Shown: one piece after another, positions 17,179-26,517 of the stretch | Layout of the letters: every line of letters begins with the position of its first letter | How positions within the stretch are numbered: position 1 is the first letter of the stretch | Assembly: GCF_001518815.1 (NCBI RefSeq) | Contig: NZ_CP013987.1 | Span: forward strand, 1,033,001 to 1,097,000 | Direction of reading: 5' to 3' | Source of the DNA: Pseudomonas oryzihabitans | Lineage (GTDB): Bacteria; Pseudomonadota; Gammaproteobacteria; Pseudomonadales; Pseudomonadaceae | Length of the DNA stretch: 64,000 nt | The notes under the pieces: generated by a model | The model's input: the letters and a program-made list of their open reading frames with translations, nothing else | What the model was told of the DNA's origin: nothing | Database searches by the model: none | Position numbers and translations under genes: made by a program

Positions 17179-18669
17179 TCAAGACGCGTCGATCCAGATG
17201 GTCTTGATCTCGGTGTACTGGTCGTGGGCCCACAGCGACTTGTCGCGCCCACCGAAGCCCGACTCCTTGTAGCCGCCAAAGGGAGTGGAGGCATCGCCCT
17301 CGCCGAAGCAGTTGACGGTAACGATGCCGGCACGGATGCCACGGGCCAGCTTGATGGCGTGGCGCAGGTTGCCGGTGTAGGCCGAGGCGGCCAGGCCGTA
17401 GGCGGTGTCGTTGGCCAGCTCCAGGGCTTCGTCGAGCGTGTCGAAGGGGGTCACGCTCAGCACCGGGCCGAAGATCTCCTCGCGGAACAGGCGGCTGTCA
17501 CGGTCCACGTCATCGACGATGGTCGGCTCTACATAGACGCCCTCGCGGGTCGCGCCACCGGTCACCAGCTTGAGCTGCTGCTCGCTGGCATGTTCCAGGT
17601 AGGAACGCACCTTGTCGAAGTGTGCCTTGCTGACCATCGAGCCCAGACGATTTTCGGGATCCAGCGGATCGCCCAGCTGCCAGTCCTGCAAGTGGGCCTG
17701 GACGCGCTCCAGCAGGGCGTCCTTGACCTCGCGATGGACGATCAGCCGCGACGATGCCGAGCAGTTCTCGCCCATGTTCCAGAAGGCGCCATTGACCACG
17801 TGCTGGGCGACCTGGTCAAGATCCTCGACGTCGTTCATCACCACGGCTGGATTCTTGCCTCCAAGTTCCAGCACGATGCGCTTGAGGTTGGATTCGGCGG
17901 CGTACTTGAGGAACAGCCGCCCGGTGTCGGTGGAGCCGGTAAAGCTGACTGCCGCGATATCGGGATGACGGCCGATGGGCTCGCCGGCTTCCTTGCCACT
18001 GCCGGGCACCACGTTGAACACGCCGGCCGGCACCCCAGCCTGGTGGGCCAGCTCGGCCACCCGCAGGGCACTCAGGGTGGTCTCCTTGGCCGGCTTGACC
18101 ACGATGGAGCAGCCGGCAGCCAGCGACGGGCCGATCTTCCAGGCCAGCATCAGCAACGGGAAGTTCCAGGGCAGCACCAGACCCACCACGCCGATGGGCT
18201 CGCGGACCACCATGGCCAGGGCGCCGGCGCCGGTGGGGGCGGTGGCGTCGTAGATCTTGTCGATCAGCTCGGCGTGCCAGCGCAGGGTGTTGATGGTCTC
18301 GGGCACATCGATGGTCTGGCACTCGCGCACCGGCTTGCCGCTGTCGAGGCTCTCGACCACCGCCAGTTCATGGGCGTGTTCTTCCAGCAGCGCAGCGAAT
18401 TTCTGCAGCACGACCTTGCGCGCGGAGGGGTGCAGACCGCTCCAGCGACCGTCCTCGAAGGCGGTCTTGGCGGCGGCCACGGCAAGGTCGACGTCGGCGG
18501 CGCCACAGGCCGCCACCCGCGCCAGCTCGACCCCTGTGGCGGGGTTGCTGGTGACGAAGGTCTGGCCGCTCTGGGCGGCGACGAAGGCGCCATCGATGAA
18601 GGCCTGGGTGCGTAGCTCGACGGTGGCGGCGAGGTCGGCGTAGGCGGCTTTGCTCAGCAGATCGGTCAT
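17179..18669 (-). CDS. NAD(P)-dependent aldehyde dehydrogenase (PuuC/KauB-like)
   Basis: A 496-residue aldehyde dehydrogenase that oxidises an aldehyde to the acid. The catalytic Cys is in GENCSASSR and the general base Glu in LELGGKNPAV; the NPATG N-terminal block, the LPWNFPLL cofactor segment and FGGYKESGFG near the end are all typical. It is closest in pattern to gamma-glutamyl-gamma-aminobutyraldehyde/4-guanidinobutyraldehyde dehydrogenases. Only two bases separate it from the DHDPS-family gene, and the FAD oxidoreductase precedes that, so it probably takes the aldehyde formed by one of these two enzymes. An alpha-ketoglutarate-semialdehyde substrate, as in hydroxyproline breakdown, is an alternative. 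Confidence 0.9.
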   Translation of the reverse strand: MTDLLSKAAYADLAATVELRTQAFIDGAFVAAQSGQTFVTSNPATGVELARVAACGAADVDLAVAAAKTAFEDGRWSGLHPSARKVVLQKFAALLEEHAHELAVVESLDSGKPVRECQTIDVPETINTLRWHAELIDKIYDATAPTGAGALAMVVREPIGVVGLVLPWNFPLLMLAWKIGPSLAAGCSIVVKPAKETTLSALRVAELAHQAGVPAGVFNVVPGSGKEAGEPIGRHPDIAAVSFTGSTDTGRLFLKYAAESNLKRIVLELGGKNPAVVMNDVEDLDQVAQHVVNGAFWNMGENCSASSRLIVHREVKDALLERVQAHLQDWQLGDPLDPENRLGSMVSKAHFDKVRSYLEHASEQQLKLVTGGATREGVYVEPTIVDDVDRDSRLFREEIFGPVLSVTPFDTLDEALELANDTAYGLAASAYTGNLRHAIKLARGIRAGIVTVNCFGEGDASTPFGGYKESGFGGRDKSLWAHDQYTEIKTIWIDAS

Positions 18670-18671
18670 GG

Positions 18672-19574
18672 TCAGGCTCCTTGGACGATACGGGCGACGT
18701 TGTTCTTCAGCGCGGCGATCACCTGCGCCAGTTCGGCCTGTTCGGTTTCGCTCATGCCCTTGAGCGGCGCGCGGACGCCGCCGTTGGGCAGGCCGGCCAG
18801 TTCGCAGCCGTACTTGATCGACTGCACGAACTTGCCGCCTTCGAGGTAATCCATCAGCGGCAGCATGGCCGCCATGATCCGGCGCCCCTTGGCGAAGTCC
18901 TGCTCCAGTACGCAGGCCTCATAGAGCGCCACGTGCTCGCGCGGCACGAAATTGGAGCCGGCGCAGACCCAGCTGCGCGCGCCCCAGGCGAAGAATTCCA
19001 GGGCCTGGTCGTCCCAGCCGCAGGAAAGCTGCAGGTCCGGGCGCTTGACCGCGTGGCGGTGCAGACTCGCCATGTCGCCGCTGCTTTCCTTGATCGACTG
19101 GACATTGCTGCAGCCGGCGATGGCGGCGAAGAAGTCCTCGCCCATGGCCACGTTCATCCGCCCCGGATAGTTGTAGAGCATGATCGGCAGGTCGGCGGCG
19201 CGATCCACCGTCAGTACGTGCTCGGCGATCTCCTGCTGGGTCGGCAGGGCATAGGGCGGGGTGCCGACCAGGAGGGCGTCGGCGCCGTGCTCACGCGCGG
19301 CCTGGGCGAACACCACCGAATCCTCGGTACGGATGGCGCCGGTACCGATCACCAGTGGCAGGCGCTGGCCCACCACGTCGCAGGCCTGGGCGATCAGCGC
19401 CAGGCGCTCTTCGCCGCTGTGGGCGTAGTACTCGCCGGTGGAACCGCCGACCACGATGCCGTGCACCTTGGACTCGATCAGGTATTCCAGGACCTGGGCG
19501 AAACCGGCCTGGTCGATGGCGCCGTCCGCCTTGAGCGGGGTGATGGCCGGTGTGTAGATGCCGTCGAAGTTCAT
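18672..19574 (-). CDS. Dihydrodipicolinate synthase-family lyase/aldolase
   Basis: A 300-residue TIM-barrel class I aldolase/lyase of the DHDPS/N-acetylneuraminate lyase family. The catalytic Tyr lies in MLYNYPGRM and the Schiff-base Lys in SIKESSGD; the GGSTGEYY pyruvate-carboxylate loop is near residue 45. The ATG at 19572-19574 has GGAGG upstream. It is unlikely to be the biosynthetic DapA because it sits between an FAD amine oxidoreductase and an aldehyde dehydrogenase. Family members in that setting deaminate or cleave 2-keto acids (for example pyrroline-hydroxycarboxylate deaminase). The exact substrate is not known. Confidence 0.88.
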   Translation of the reverse strand: MNFDGIYTPAITPLKADGAIDQAGFAQVLEYLIESKVHGIVVGGSTGEYYAHSGEERLALIAQACDVVGQRLPLVIGTGAIRTEDSVVFAQAAREHGADALLVGTPPYALPTQQEIAEHVLTVDRAADLPIMLYNYPGRMNVAMGEDFFAAIAGCSNVQSIKESSGDMASLHRHAVKRPDLQLSCGWDDQALEFFAWGARSWVCAGSNFVPREHVALYEACVLEQDFAKGRRIMAAMLPLMDYLEGGKFVQSIKYGCELAGLPNGGVRAPLKGMSETEQAELAQVIAALKNNVARIVQGA

Positions 19575-19624
19575 GGGTGGAGCCTCCAGAGGTTGCACGG
19601 ATGTCAGCGGGGAGGGTGCGGCCG

Positions 19625-20941
19625 TCAGCTTTCGCAGCCGGCGCGGTACTGTCCCCACAAGAGGTTGAAATTGACGCCGGCCGAGAGGAACGGCTGCGGT
19701 GGGTTGGCATTGGGCCCGGGCGCGGCGAGCAGGAAATCGATCAGTTCGTCGCGCTCGCCGGCCAGCCAGTTGGCGAGCAGCTTGCCGGTGGCGGTACCGC
19801 GGGTGACGCCCAGGCCGTTGCAGCCCAGGGCGCCATAGACGTTGGGGGCCAGCTGGCCGAAGAAGCCGTTGTGGTTGCGGGTCATGGCCAGGGCGCCACC
19901 CCAGGTGTACTCGAAGGTTACCTTTGGCAGCATGGGAAAGCGGCGGGCGAAGGAGGCCTGGTGACGCTGCAGCACCCGCTGCAAATGCTTGGGATTGCTG
20001 CGGCCATCGGGGTTGAAGCTGAAGCTGTTGCGGATCAGCAGGCGCTGGTCGGGGGTACGCCGCACCGTGGTGCCGAAAGGGTCGGCAGGGATGGCACCCC
20101 AGAAGGGCTTGCCGCCCAGCAGCGCCTGCTCGTCGGGCGTCAACTGCCGCGTGAGACTGCCGTAGGTGAAGATCGGCAGCATGCGCCCCTGCAGGAAGCC
20201 GAAGTGCTGGCCGAAGGAATTGTTGGCCAGCACCAGTTTGCCGGCGGTGATACGGCCAGCTGCATGCCGCAGCTCGGGGCGCGGACCGTAGTCCACGTCC
20301 AGGATCGGCGTGCGCTCATGGAGCGTGACATTGGCTGGTAGATTCTCGGCCAAACCCTTGACCAGGGCGCTGGGCTGGATCAGCACCGCGCCAGGGGTAT
20401 AGAGCGCCCGCTGATAGAAGTCCGTGCCCAGATGCTCGGGCAGGGTCTCGCGTTCGATCATCTGGTAGGGCTGGTCGAGCTTGTCCAGGCCGCGCCGGTA
20501 GGCATCGAGCACTGCCAGACCGCGTTCCTCGACAGCGGCCTGATACTTGCCGCAGGCCTGCAGCTGGCAATCGATGCCGTAGCGTTCGACCTGCCGGCGC
20601 AGGTAGGCCTGGCCACTCAGGTTCAGCTTGAGCACGGTGCGGGCGATGCCGATGTCGCCGATGTAGTCCTCGGCGCCGATGTCGTGGGGCAGATCGATGG
20701 CGAAGCCGGCATTGCGCCCGGCCGGGCCCAGACCGACCTCCTGCGCCTCCACCAGGATCACCTCGTCGTCCGGGAACTTCAGCGCCAGCTGCCGCGCGGC
20801 AGCGAGCCCGGTGAAACCGGCGCCGACCACCACCCAGGGCGCCTCGCTATGGCCGCGATGGCTGGGCCGGGGCGTGCGCGGGGCACTGGTGTGGTACCAG
20901 CCACAGGTGTTGTCGTCGGCGGGCAGGGCTTGGACTTTCAT
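19625..20941 (-). CDS. FAD-dependent amine oxidoreductase (PuuB/OrdL-like)
   Basis: A 438-residue DAO-family flavoprotein. The dinucleotide-binding motif VVGAGFTGLAAAR starts near residue 38, followed by the ribose-binding Glu in VILVEAQEVG. The middle has the substrate domain, and the C-terminus carries the second FAD block (GALGCNGLGVTRGTATG). Such enzymes oxidise secondary or primary amines such as gamma-glutamylputrescine or N-methyl amino acids. The ATG at 20939-20941 is preferred over the TTG three codons upstream. It lies between the betaine transporter and the lyase/dehydrogenase pair, fitting a route in which an imported amine is oxidatively opened. Confidence 0.87.
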   Translation of the reverse strand: MKVQALPADDNTCGWYHTSAPRTPRPSHRGHSEAPWVVVGAGFTGLAAARQLALKFPDDEVILVEAQEVGLGPAGRNAGFAIDLPHDIGAEDYIGDIGIARTVLKLNLSGQAYLRRQVERYGIDCQLQACGKYQAAVEERGLAVLDAYRRGLDKLDQPYQMIERETLPEHLGTDFYQRALYTPGAVLIQPSALVKGLAENLPANVTLHERTPILDVDYGPRPELRHAAGRITAGKLVLANNSFGQHFGFLQGRMLPIFTYGSLTRQLTPDEQALLGGKPFWGAIPADPFGTTVRRTPDQRLLIRNSFSFNPDGRSNPKHLQRVLQRHQASFARRFPMLPKVTFEYTWGGALAMTRNHNGFFGQLAPNVYGALGCNGLGVTRGTATGKLLANWLAGERDELIDFLLAAPGPNANPPQPFLSAGVNFNLLWGQYRAGCES

Positions 20942-21146
20942 GGTGCGCAACCGTCTCTGGTGAAGCGTCTGGCCTGAACGCGAGGCGCACAGGGCTTGCC
21001 CGCCTCCCGGGGAGGCAGGATGTCGCTTGAGGTCGTTCAGGGCCGGGCCGCGGGCTCAGGCCGTTCAGGCCCGGCGGTCCGGTACGTCGTGGTGGCGCTG
21101 TGCCCGACTACTGCCCGGTCACGGCGCGCTGGCGCCGTCTAGGCGA

Positions 21147-22172
21147 TCACTTCTGGCCAGCGGCGCGGGCGTCCGCCAGCCAGCCGTCCCACTCGGCCTG
21201 GTGCGCCTTGATCCACTCGGCGGCCTGACGCTTGATGTCGTCCAGCGATTTCTCGCCGTTCTGCATCTTGAGGTTCTGGGCGCTTTCGTCGGCGGTGGCG
21301 ATCTTCAGCTCCGAGAGGAACTTGACCGCGGCGGGGTTCTTCCTGGCGAAGTCCTTGTTGATCACCGCCACGACGTTGTCGATGGGAGCGCCCAGGTTCT
21401 TGCCCTCGAAGGTGGTGTTCACATCGTTCTTGCCGTCGGGCAGCGAGGTGAAGGGCACTGGTAGCCAGACAACGTCCCGGCCTTCCACCAGCACGCTGGA
21501 GATCCACTGCGGCACCCAGGTGTAGTAGAAGATCGGCTTGCCGTCCTTGTAGCGCTGGATGGTGTCGGCCATCAGCGCGAAATAGGAGCCGCGGTTGTCG
21601 GTGACGGTGTCGTTCAGGCCATAGGCCTTGAGCTGGTGCTCGACGATCACCTCGCAGCCCCAGCCGGGGTTGCAGCCGGTAAGGTCGGCCTTGCCGTCGC
21701 CATTGCTGTCGAACAGCTTGGCGATTTCCGGCTTCTTGAAGTCCGAGATGTCCTTGATGTGGTACTGGTCGGCGGTCTTCTTGTCGATCATGAAGCCCTG
21801 CAGCACGCCTGGCATCACGTTACCGGCCTTGACCATGGTGTCGTCGCCGCCGGCCTTGTCATAGAAGGCCTGGTGCATGTGTTCCCACATGTGCACGGTG
21901 AAGTCGGCGTCGCCATAGGACAGCGCCAGGAACAGCGCCGGGTAGTCGGTTTCCTTGGGGGCCTTGACGTCGTAGCCCAGCGCCTTGAGGCCGGCTATGG
22001 CGATCTCGCCGCGAAAGCGTTCTTCGGCGATGGTGGGGAAGATCGGCGTGACTTTCACCCCGGCGCCGGGTTGGTCGGCGCTAGCGGCATGGACGGCGCC
22101 GCTCAGGGCCAGACCCAGGAGGGAGGCGGCGAAGCCGGTCAGGAGCGCTTTCTTGCATGCGGAAAGATTCAT
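21147..22172 (-). CDS. Betaine-type ABC transporter substrate-binding protein (ProX-like)
   Basis: A 341-residue periplasmic binding protein of the OpuAC family. A signal peptide with Ala-X-Ala ending (GAVHAAS, about residue 30) precedes the mature domain. Trp and Tyr residues typical of quaternary-amine cages are seen in FTVHMWEH, CNPGWGCE and FYYTWVPQW. It should capture glycine betaine, proline betaine or a related osmolyte/nutrient and deliver it to the permease encoded just upstream in the operon. The ATG at 22170-22172 has AGGTG in front. Confidence 0.9.
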   Translation of the reverse strand: MNLSACKKALLTGFAASLLGLALSGAVHAASADQPGAGVKVTPIFPTIAEERFRGEIAIAGLKALGYDVKAPKETDYPALFLALSYGDADFTVHMWEHMHQAFYDKAGGDDTMVKAGNVMPGVLQGFMIDKKTADQYHIKDISDFKKPEIAKLFDSNGDGKADLTGCNPGWGCEVIVEHQLKAYGLNDTVTDNRGSYFALMADTIQRYKDGKPIFYYTWVPQWISSVLVEGRDVVWLPVPFTSLPDGKNDVNTTFEGKNLGAPIDNVVAVINKDFARKNPAAVKFLSELKIATADESAQNLKMQNGEKSLDDIKRQAAEWIKAHQAEWDGWLADARAAGQK

Positions 22173-22218
22173 GGAGCACCTGTCGTTGTGAGTTGATGTT
22201 CTGCGGTGAAAGGCAGGT

Positions 22219-23175
22219 TCAAGGCGTAACCGGATGCGGCAGCGCTTTTTTCTTGCCGACCAGACGCACCACCAGGCCGACCGGGCCGCTGTGGTACCAG
22301 CGCTGACCGCTGGCCAGGTGGGCGCTGCGCTCGCCCATGGCCTGGGTGAAGCGATCAAGGAAGATCGCCAGCAACACCAGGCCGATACCGCCGACGCTGG
22401 CCAGGCCCATGTCCAGGCGACCGATGCCGCTGAGGACCATGAGGCCGAGTCCGCCGACCGAGATCATCGAGGCCACCACCACCATCGACAGCGCCAGCAT
22501 CAGGGTCTGGTTGACCCCGGCCATGATGGTCGGCGCGGCCAGCGGCAGCTGGACCTTGACCAGCATCTGCCAGGGCGTGCAGCCGAAGGCACGGGCGGCT
22601 TCGATCTTGTCTTCCGGCACCTGGCGGATGCCCAGATTGGTCAGGCGCACCAGCGGTGCCAGCGAGAAGATGATGGTGACGATGACCCCCGGCACGTTGC
22701 CGATGCCGAACAGCATCACCACCGGCACCAGGTAGACGAAGGCGGGCAGCGTCTGCATGGCGTCCAGCAGCGGGCGGATGCACATTTCCAGGCGATTGCT
22801 GCGGGCGCTGAGGATGCCTAGCGGGATGCCGATCACCGCGCAGAACACCAGCGAGGTGAGTACCAGGGCAAGGGTGACCATGGCGTCGTTCCACACGCCG
22901 ATCAGTCCCAGGGCGGTGAGCATGACCAGGGTCAGCACGCCGATGCGGCGACCGCCGATCTGCCAGCCGAGCAGGGCGGCCAGCAGGATGAACACGGTCG
23001 GCGGCACCGACATCAGCGCGGCCTGGATGCCGTCCAGGACCTGGTCCACCGGCCAGCGGATGGAGCGGAACACCTCGCGGAAGTTGTGCACCAGGTAGCG
23101 CAGCGCGGCTTCCACCCAGGAGCCCACCGGAACGGTAATCGTCTTGAAGGGATCAAGAATGCTGAAATCGGACAT
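22219..23175 (-). CDS. Betaine-type ABC transporter permease (ProW-like)
   Basis: A 318-residue inner-membrane permease with a long N-terminal segment, as in ProW. The first part carries a hydrophobic domain with [14 protein letters not shown]; the core has the binding-protein-dependent transport motif in [20 protein letters not shown], which contacts the ATPase. It lies 50 bases after the ATPase gene and 46 before the binding-protein gene, all on the minus strand. Confidence 0.92.
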   Translation of the reverse strand: MSDFSILDPFKTITVPVGSWVEAALRYLVHNFREVFRSIRWPVDQVLDGIQAALMSVPPTVFILLAALLGWQIGGRRIGVLTLVMLTALGLIGVWNDAMVTLALVLTSLVFCAVIGIPLGILSARSNRLEMCIRPLLDAMQTLPAFVYLVPVVMLFGIGNVPGVIVTIIFSLAPLVRLTNLGIRQVPEDKIEAARAFGCTPWQMLVKVQLPLAAPTIMAGVNQTLMLALSMVVVASMISVGGLGLMVLSGIGRLDMGLASVGGIGLVLLAIFLDRFTQAMGERSAHLASGQRWYHSGPVGLVVRLVGKKKALPHPVTP

Positions 23176-23225
23176 GAGCGGGGCCTCCGGCGCGCCTGCG
23201 CGCCCTCAACAAAGGAAAACAGCGA

Positions 23226-24260
23226 TCAGTGGCCGCCGAGATAGCTCAGCAGGCGACCCTGGGAGATGCAGCCCTGATAGGCGCCGGCGGCGTCCACGAC
23301 CGGTACGGGCGCACTGGCGCGGGCCACGGTGCCGAAGATGTCCCTGATCGGCGTGTCCGCCGTGATCGGGGTCTCGCGACCGGGCCTATAGGCGATCTGC
23401 GCATCCCGCTGGGCGATGTCGCCGGCCTTGAGGATGCGGCTGGAATCGAAGCCGTTGAAGAAGGTGCGCACGTAGTCGTTGGCCGGCTGGCACAGCAACT
23501 GGCGCGGGGTACCGATCTGCACCACCCGGCCGCCTTCCATGATGGCGATGCGATGGCCGATGCGGACCGCTTCCTCGATGTCGTGGGAGATGAAGATGAT
23601 GGTGCGGTCCTGTTGCTGTTGCAGCTTGATCAGCTCGCCCTGCATCTCGTGGCGGATCAGCGGATCGAGGGCCGAGAAGGCTTCGTCCATCAGCAGGATG
23701 GCTGGATCGTTGGCCAGCGCCCGGGCCAGGCCCACGCGCTGCTGCATGCCGCCGGAGAGCTGGTGCGGATAGCAGTTTTCCTGGCCGGCCAGGCCGACCT
23801 GGCGCAGCGCGGTGATGGAGCGGCTGTTGCGCTCCTTTTCGGCGACGCCGCTGATCTGCAGACCGAAGCCGACGTTGTCCAGCACCGTCATGTGCGGCAT
23901 CAGGGCGAAGGACTGGAACACCATGCCCATGTCCTTGCGGCGGACCTGCAACAGGTCCTTGTCACTGAGGCCAGTGATTTCCCGGCCGTTGAGGAAGATG
24001 GTGCCAGCGGTGGGTTCGATGAGGCGATTGAACAGCCGCACCATGGTCGACTTGCCCGAGCCGGACAGTCCCATGATCACGAAGATCTCGCCGCGCATGA
24101 CCGAGAAGCTGGCATCGAAGACCCCGATGACCTGGCCGGTCTTCTCGAACACCTCCGCCTTGGAAGCCCCCGCCCTGACCAGCGCCATGGCGGTGTCCGC
24201 CTGAGAGCCGAACACCTTGTAGATGTTACGGACCGAGATGATTTCGTCGGAGCGGGTCAT
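23226..24260 (-). CDS. Betaine-type ABC transporter ATP-binding protein (ProV-like)
   Basis: A 344-residue ATPase of the quaternary-amine uptake family. Walker A is GLSGSGKST, the signature LSGGMQQRVGLARAL, Walker B ILLMDEAFSALDPL, and the switch His follows in FISHD. An N-terminal extension (VRNIYKVFGSQADTAM) and a C-terminal region with a CBS-like domain (about residues 260-344) match ProV/OpuAA rather than generic ATPases. The ATG at 24258-24260 has AAGGAGG upstream. It is the first gene of the transporter operon and divergent from a LysR regulator. Confidence 0.92.
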   Translation of the reverse strand: MTRSDEIISVRNIYKVFGSQADTAMALVRAGASKAEVFEKTGQVIGVFDASFSVMRGEIFVIMGLSGSGKSTMVRLFNRLIEPTAGTIFLNGREITGLSDKDLLQVRRKDMGMVFQSFALMPHMTVLDNVGFGLQISGVAEKERNSRSITALRQVGLAGQENCYPHQLSGGMQQRVGLARALANDPAILLMDEAFSALDPLIRHEMQGELIKLQQQQDRTIIFISHDIEEAVRIGHRIAIMEGGRVVQIGTPRQLLCQPANDYVRTFFNGFDSSRILKAGDIAQRDAQIAYRPGRETPITADTPIRDIFGTVARASAPVPVVDAAGAYQGCISQGRLLSYLGGH

Positions 24261-24602
24261 GCCATGCCTCCTTCGCGCCCAGCACAGGCAGTCACCACCG
24301 CTGTGCAGTTCTGATTGATGAGAGATGCTGGGCAGAGGAAATGGGTGTCTGTCTTCACGACGGCGGTCCCTTCTTGTTGTTCTGGTGGCCCTCGGAACGG
24401 GGCTTTTCAGCAAATCTATAAGCTGACTCCGGGCAAATCCAACAACATTTCCAGCCCTGATTTGATAACGTCACGTTATGATTTCGCTGAGCGCGCCAGA
24501 GGTGTCGCCGTGAGATATGCCTGGCGTCTCCACAGGCTCCAAAGTCGCGCGGCCATGGCCAATAATGGTGGTCCGCCCCTTTTCCGTCCGTCGAGAGTCG
24601 CG
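24261..24602. other. Divergent intergenic region between ProV-like and LysR genes
   Basis: About 342 bases without a credible gene. The region is AT-richer than its surroundings and should hold the promoters for the transporter operon and the LysR gene. The only clear element is the palindrome at 24465-24479. Confidence 0.5.
24465..24479. promoter_or_regulatory. Palindromic LysR-type operator candidate
   Basis: ATAACGT-C-ACGTTAT is a perfect seven-base inverted repeat around a single central base. It contains the T-N11-A pattern expected for LysR-family regulators and lies between the divergent LysR and transporter genes, where an autoregulatory and activating site would be expected. Confidence 0.55.
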
Positions 24603-25568
24603 ATGTCCAAAGCCGTCGATCCCGATACGCTGCTGCTGAAAATGCCTTCGTTGCGCGCGGTGAAGGCCTTTGTCGCGGCGGCCAAGTACGCAAGTTTCAC
24701 CCGCGCTGCCGAGGCGCTGTGCGTGTCCCAGGCGGCGATCAGTAGACAGATCCGCGAGCTGGAGGGCTATCTCGGGGCCCAGTTGTTCAGCCGGGTCGGG
24801 CGCGCGGTGGCGCTGACCCCGGCGGGCGAACTGTTCTTCGATGCGGCCCAGTTATCCTTCGTCAACATCGCCCAGGCCGCCGAACGCATCCGCAGCAACC
24901 AGACCGCCCGGCACATGCTCACCCTGTGCTGCTCGCCGGCGTTCTCGGCACTGTGGTTGTCTCAGCACCTGCCGGATTTCTTCGCCAGCCACCCCGAGAT
25001 CGAACTGAATCTGGTCACCACGCAGAATTTCCTGGCCATGGAGCCGGGGGTGCAGCCGGACGCCTTCATCACCAAGATGCCCAAGGTGCGCGACGGCTAT
25101 CGCAGCACGGCGCTGTTCCACGACATCATCTATCCGGTGTGCTCGCCGCTGTATCTCGAACGCCATCCGCAGATCCGCACCCTCGAAGGGGTACGCGACG
25201 CGGCCCTGCTCAACCTCAGTCCCTACGGTCGCTCCCAGGTGGCCGAGCACGTCGACTGGGGCGTCTGGCTGGCCTTCCAGGGCATTGATCTGGACGAGCG
25301 TCCGGCCGGGCGTCCGCCGCTGTTCAATGCCAACGACTACAACCTGATCATCGGCATGGTGCTGACGCACCAGGGCATCAGCCTGGGCTGGAATCACCTG
25401 GTGGCGGCGCTGCTGGAACAGGGCCAGCTGGTGCGGCCGATCCAGGAGCAGGTGGTCCTGCGCAACAGCCGCCACTACCTGTCGATCCGCGAGGAAATGG
25501 AAGACAGCGAGGCGGTGCGGCGCTTCCAGCAGTGGCTGCTTGGCCGCCTCGGCCGGGCGCCCGCCTGA
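24603..25568 (+). CDS. LysR-family transcriptional regulator (GcvA-like)
   Basis: A 321-residue regulator. The helix-turn-helix spans about residues 25-55 (FTRAAEALCVSQAAISRQIRELE), followed by LFSRVGRAVALTPAG and a periplasmic-binding-like effector domain. It is divergent from the ProV-like operon across a 342-base gap with a palindromic candidate operator, so it likely controls the transporter. The ATG at 24603 gives a normal N-terminus; the open frame extends further upstream but without homology. Confidence 0.9.
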   Translation: MSKAVDPDTLLLKMPSLRAVKAFVAAAKYASFTRAAEALCVSQAAISRQIRELEGYLGAQLFSRVGRAVALTPAGELFFDAAQLSFVNIAQAAERIRSNQTARHMLTLCCSPAFSALWLSQHLPDFFASHPEIELNLVTTQNFLAMEPGVQPDAFITKMPKVRDGYRSTALFHDIIYPVCSPLYLERHPQIRTLEGVRDAALLNLSPYGRSQVAEHVDWGVWLAFQGIDLDERPAGRPPLFNANDYNLIIGMVLTHQGISLGWNHLVAALLEQGQLVRPIQEQVVLRNSRHYLSIREEMEDSEAVRRFQQWLLGRLGRAPA

Positions 25569-25677
25569 CCTGCGGTTATCCTTTGCCCGGCGAAAAAGTC
25601 GTTGGAGCCATCGCCCGACCCTGACTCATTGTCTGTTGCCGGCCAACCTCGGCAGCCAACAACAAGGGAGTCCGCGG

Positions 25678-26083
25678 ATGTCGCTCTACGCCTTTTGCCA
25701 AGCCCTCACCCTCGACCAGGGACCGCGCCCTAGCCGGGCCATCCTGCAGAAGAGCCTGCTGGACATCCTCGGCACCATGGCCGTGGCGGTGTCCAATGCC
25801 ACCAGTCAGACTCTCTATGGCTATGCGTGCAAGCACTATCCCGGTGGCGAATTCATGAGTCGCCTGCCTTTCGATGGCACCCCGGTGAATCTGCTGGGCG
25901 CGGGTTGGGCGGGAGGGTTCACCGCCGACAGCCTGGACGCCCACGAGGGGCACTTCACCTCCAAGGGCCATGCCGCACCGCGGTCCCGGCACTGCTGGCC
26001 CTGGCCGATGCCCTGCACGCCCAGGGCCGCCGTATCAGTGGCCGCGAGCTGCCCGAAGCCCTCTGCCTCGGCTACGAGACCGG
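25678..26083 (+). pseudogene. MmgE/PrpD-family fragment with a frameshift
   Basis: About 135 codons of a MmgE/PrpD-type protein (2-methylcitrate dehydratase superfamily) with an intact start and ribosome binding site (AAGGGAG). Resemblance runs to SKGHA near 25975. The matching continuation (TAVPALLALADALHAQGRR) is then in another frame: inserting one G after GCC at about 25975 would restore HAGTAVPALLA. The similarity stops at LCLGYETG near 26083, where a Rieske oxygenase fragment begins. More than two thirds of the normal ~450-residue protein is missing, so it is non-functional as a dehydratase. Confidence 0.75.
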
Positions 26084-26517
26084 CCCGTGCGCTGTACAGC
26101 GATCCCGAGGTCTGTCGCCAGGACCTCGAACAATTCTGGCATCGCGACTGGATCTTCGCCGGCCACACCTTCGAGATCGCCAAGCCCGGCCGGTACTTCA
26201 CCCTGCAGATCGGCGACTACCCGGTGGCGGTGGTGCGCAGCAGTGACGGTCAGGTGCGGGCCTTCCATAACGCCTGTCGCCGTCGTGGTGCCAAGGTCTG
26301 CGAGGACGAGCAGGGCAAGGTTGCCAAGCGGGTCTGCCCCTATCACAGGTGGACCTACGAACCGGACGGCAGCCTGCTGTTCGCCGGCAACGTGAACGCT
26401 GATTTCGACGGGACCCTGGTCGCTGGCGACATGGTGGGCGGCGGTTCTCCCGCCAGGTGGGAACGCGGCTTTGGGCTAGGATGGGCCCGAGGCAAGGAGC
26501 GGGGCGGTAGGACGTGA
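26084..26517 (+). pseudogene. Truncated Rieske oxygenase fragment (GbcA-like) fused after the PrpD remnant
   Basis: From ALYSDPEV onward the sequence resembles the N-terminal Rieske domain of glycine-betaine/stachydrine demethylating oxygenases (LEQFWHRDWIFAGHTFEI, YFTLQIGDYPVAVVR). The [2Fe-2S] site should read CxH...CxxH. Here the first pair is CRR (NACRRRGAK), so a ligand His has become Arg, while CPYHRW is kept. Similarity ends near LLFAGNVNADFD (about 26412), so the whole catalytic iron domain is absent. The frame happens to stay open from 25678 to 26517, so a chimeric 279-residue product could be made, but it cannot be a working oxygenase. Confidence 0.75.
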
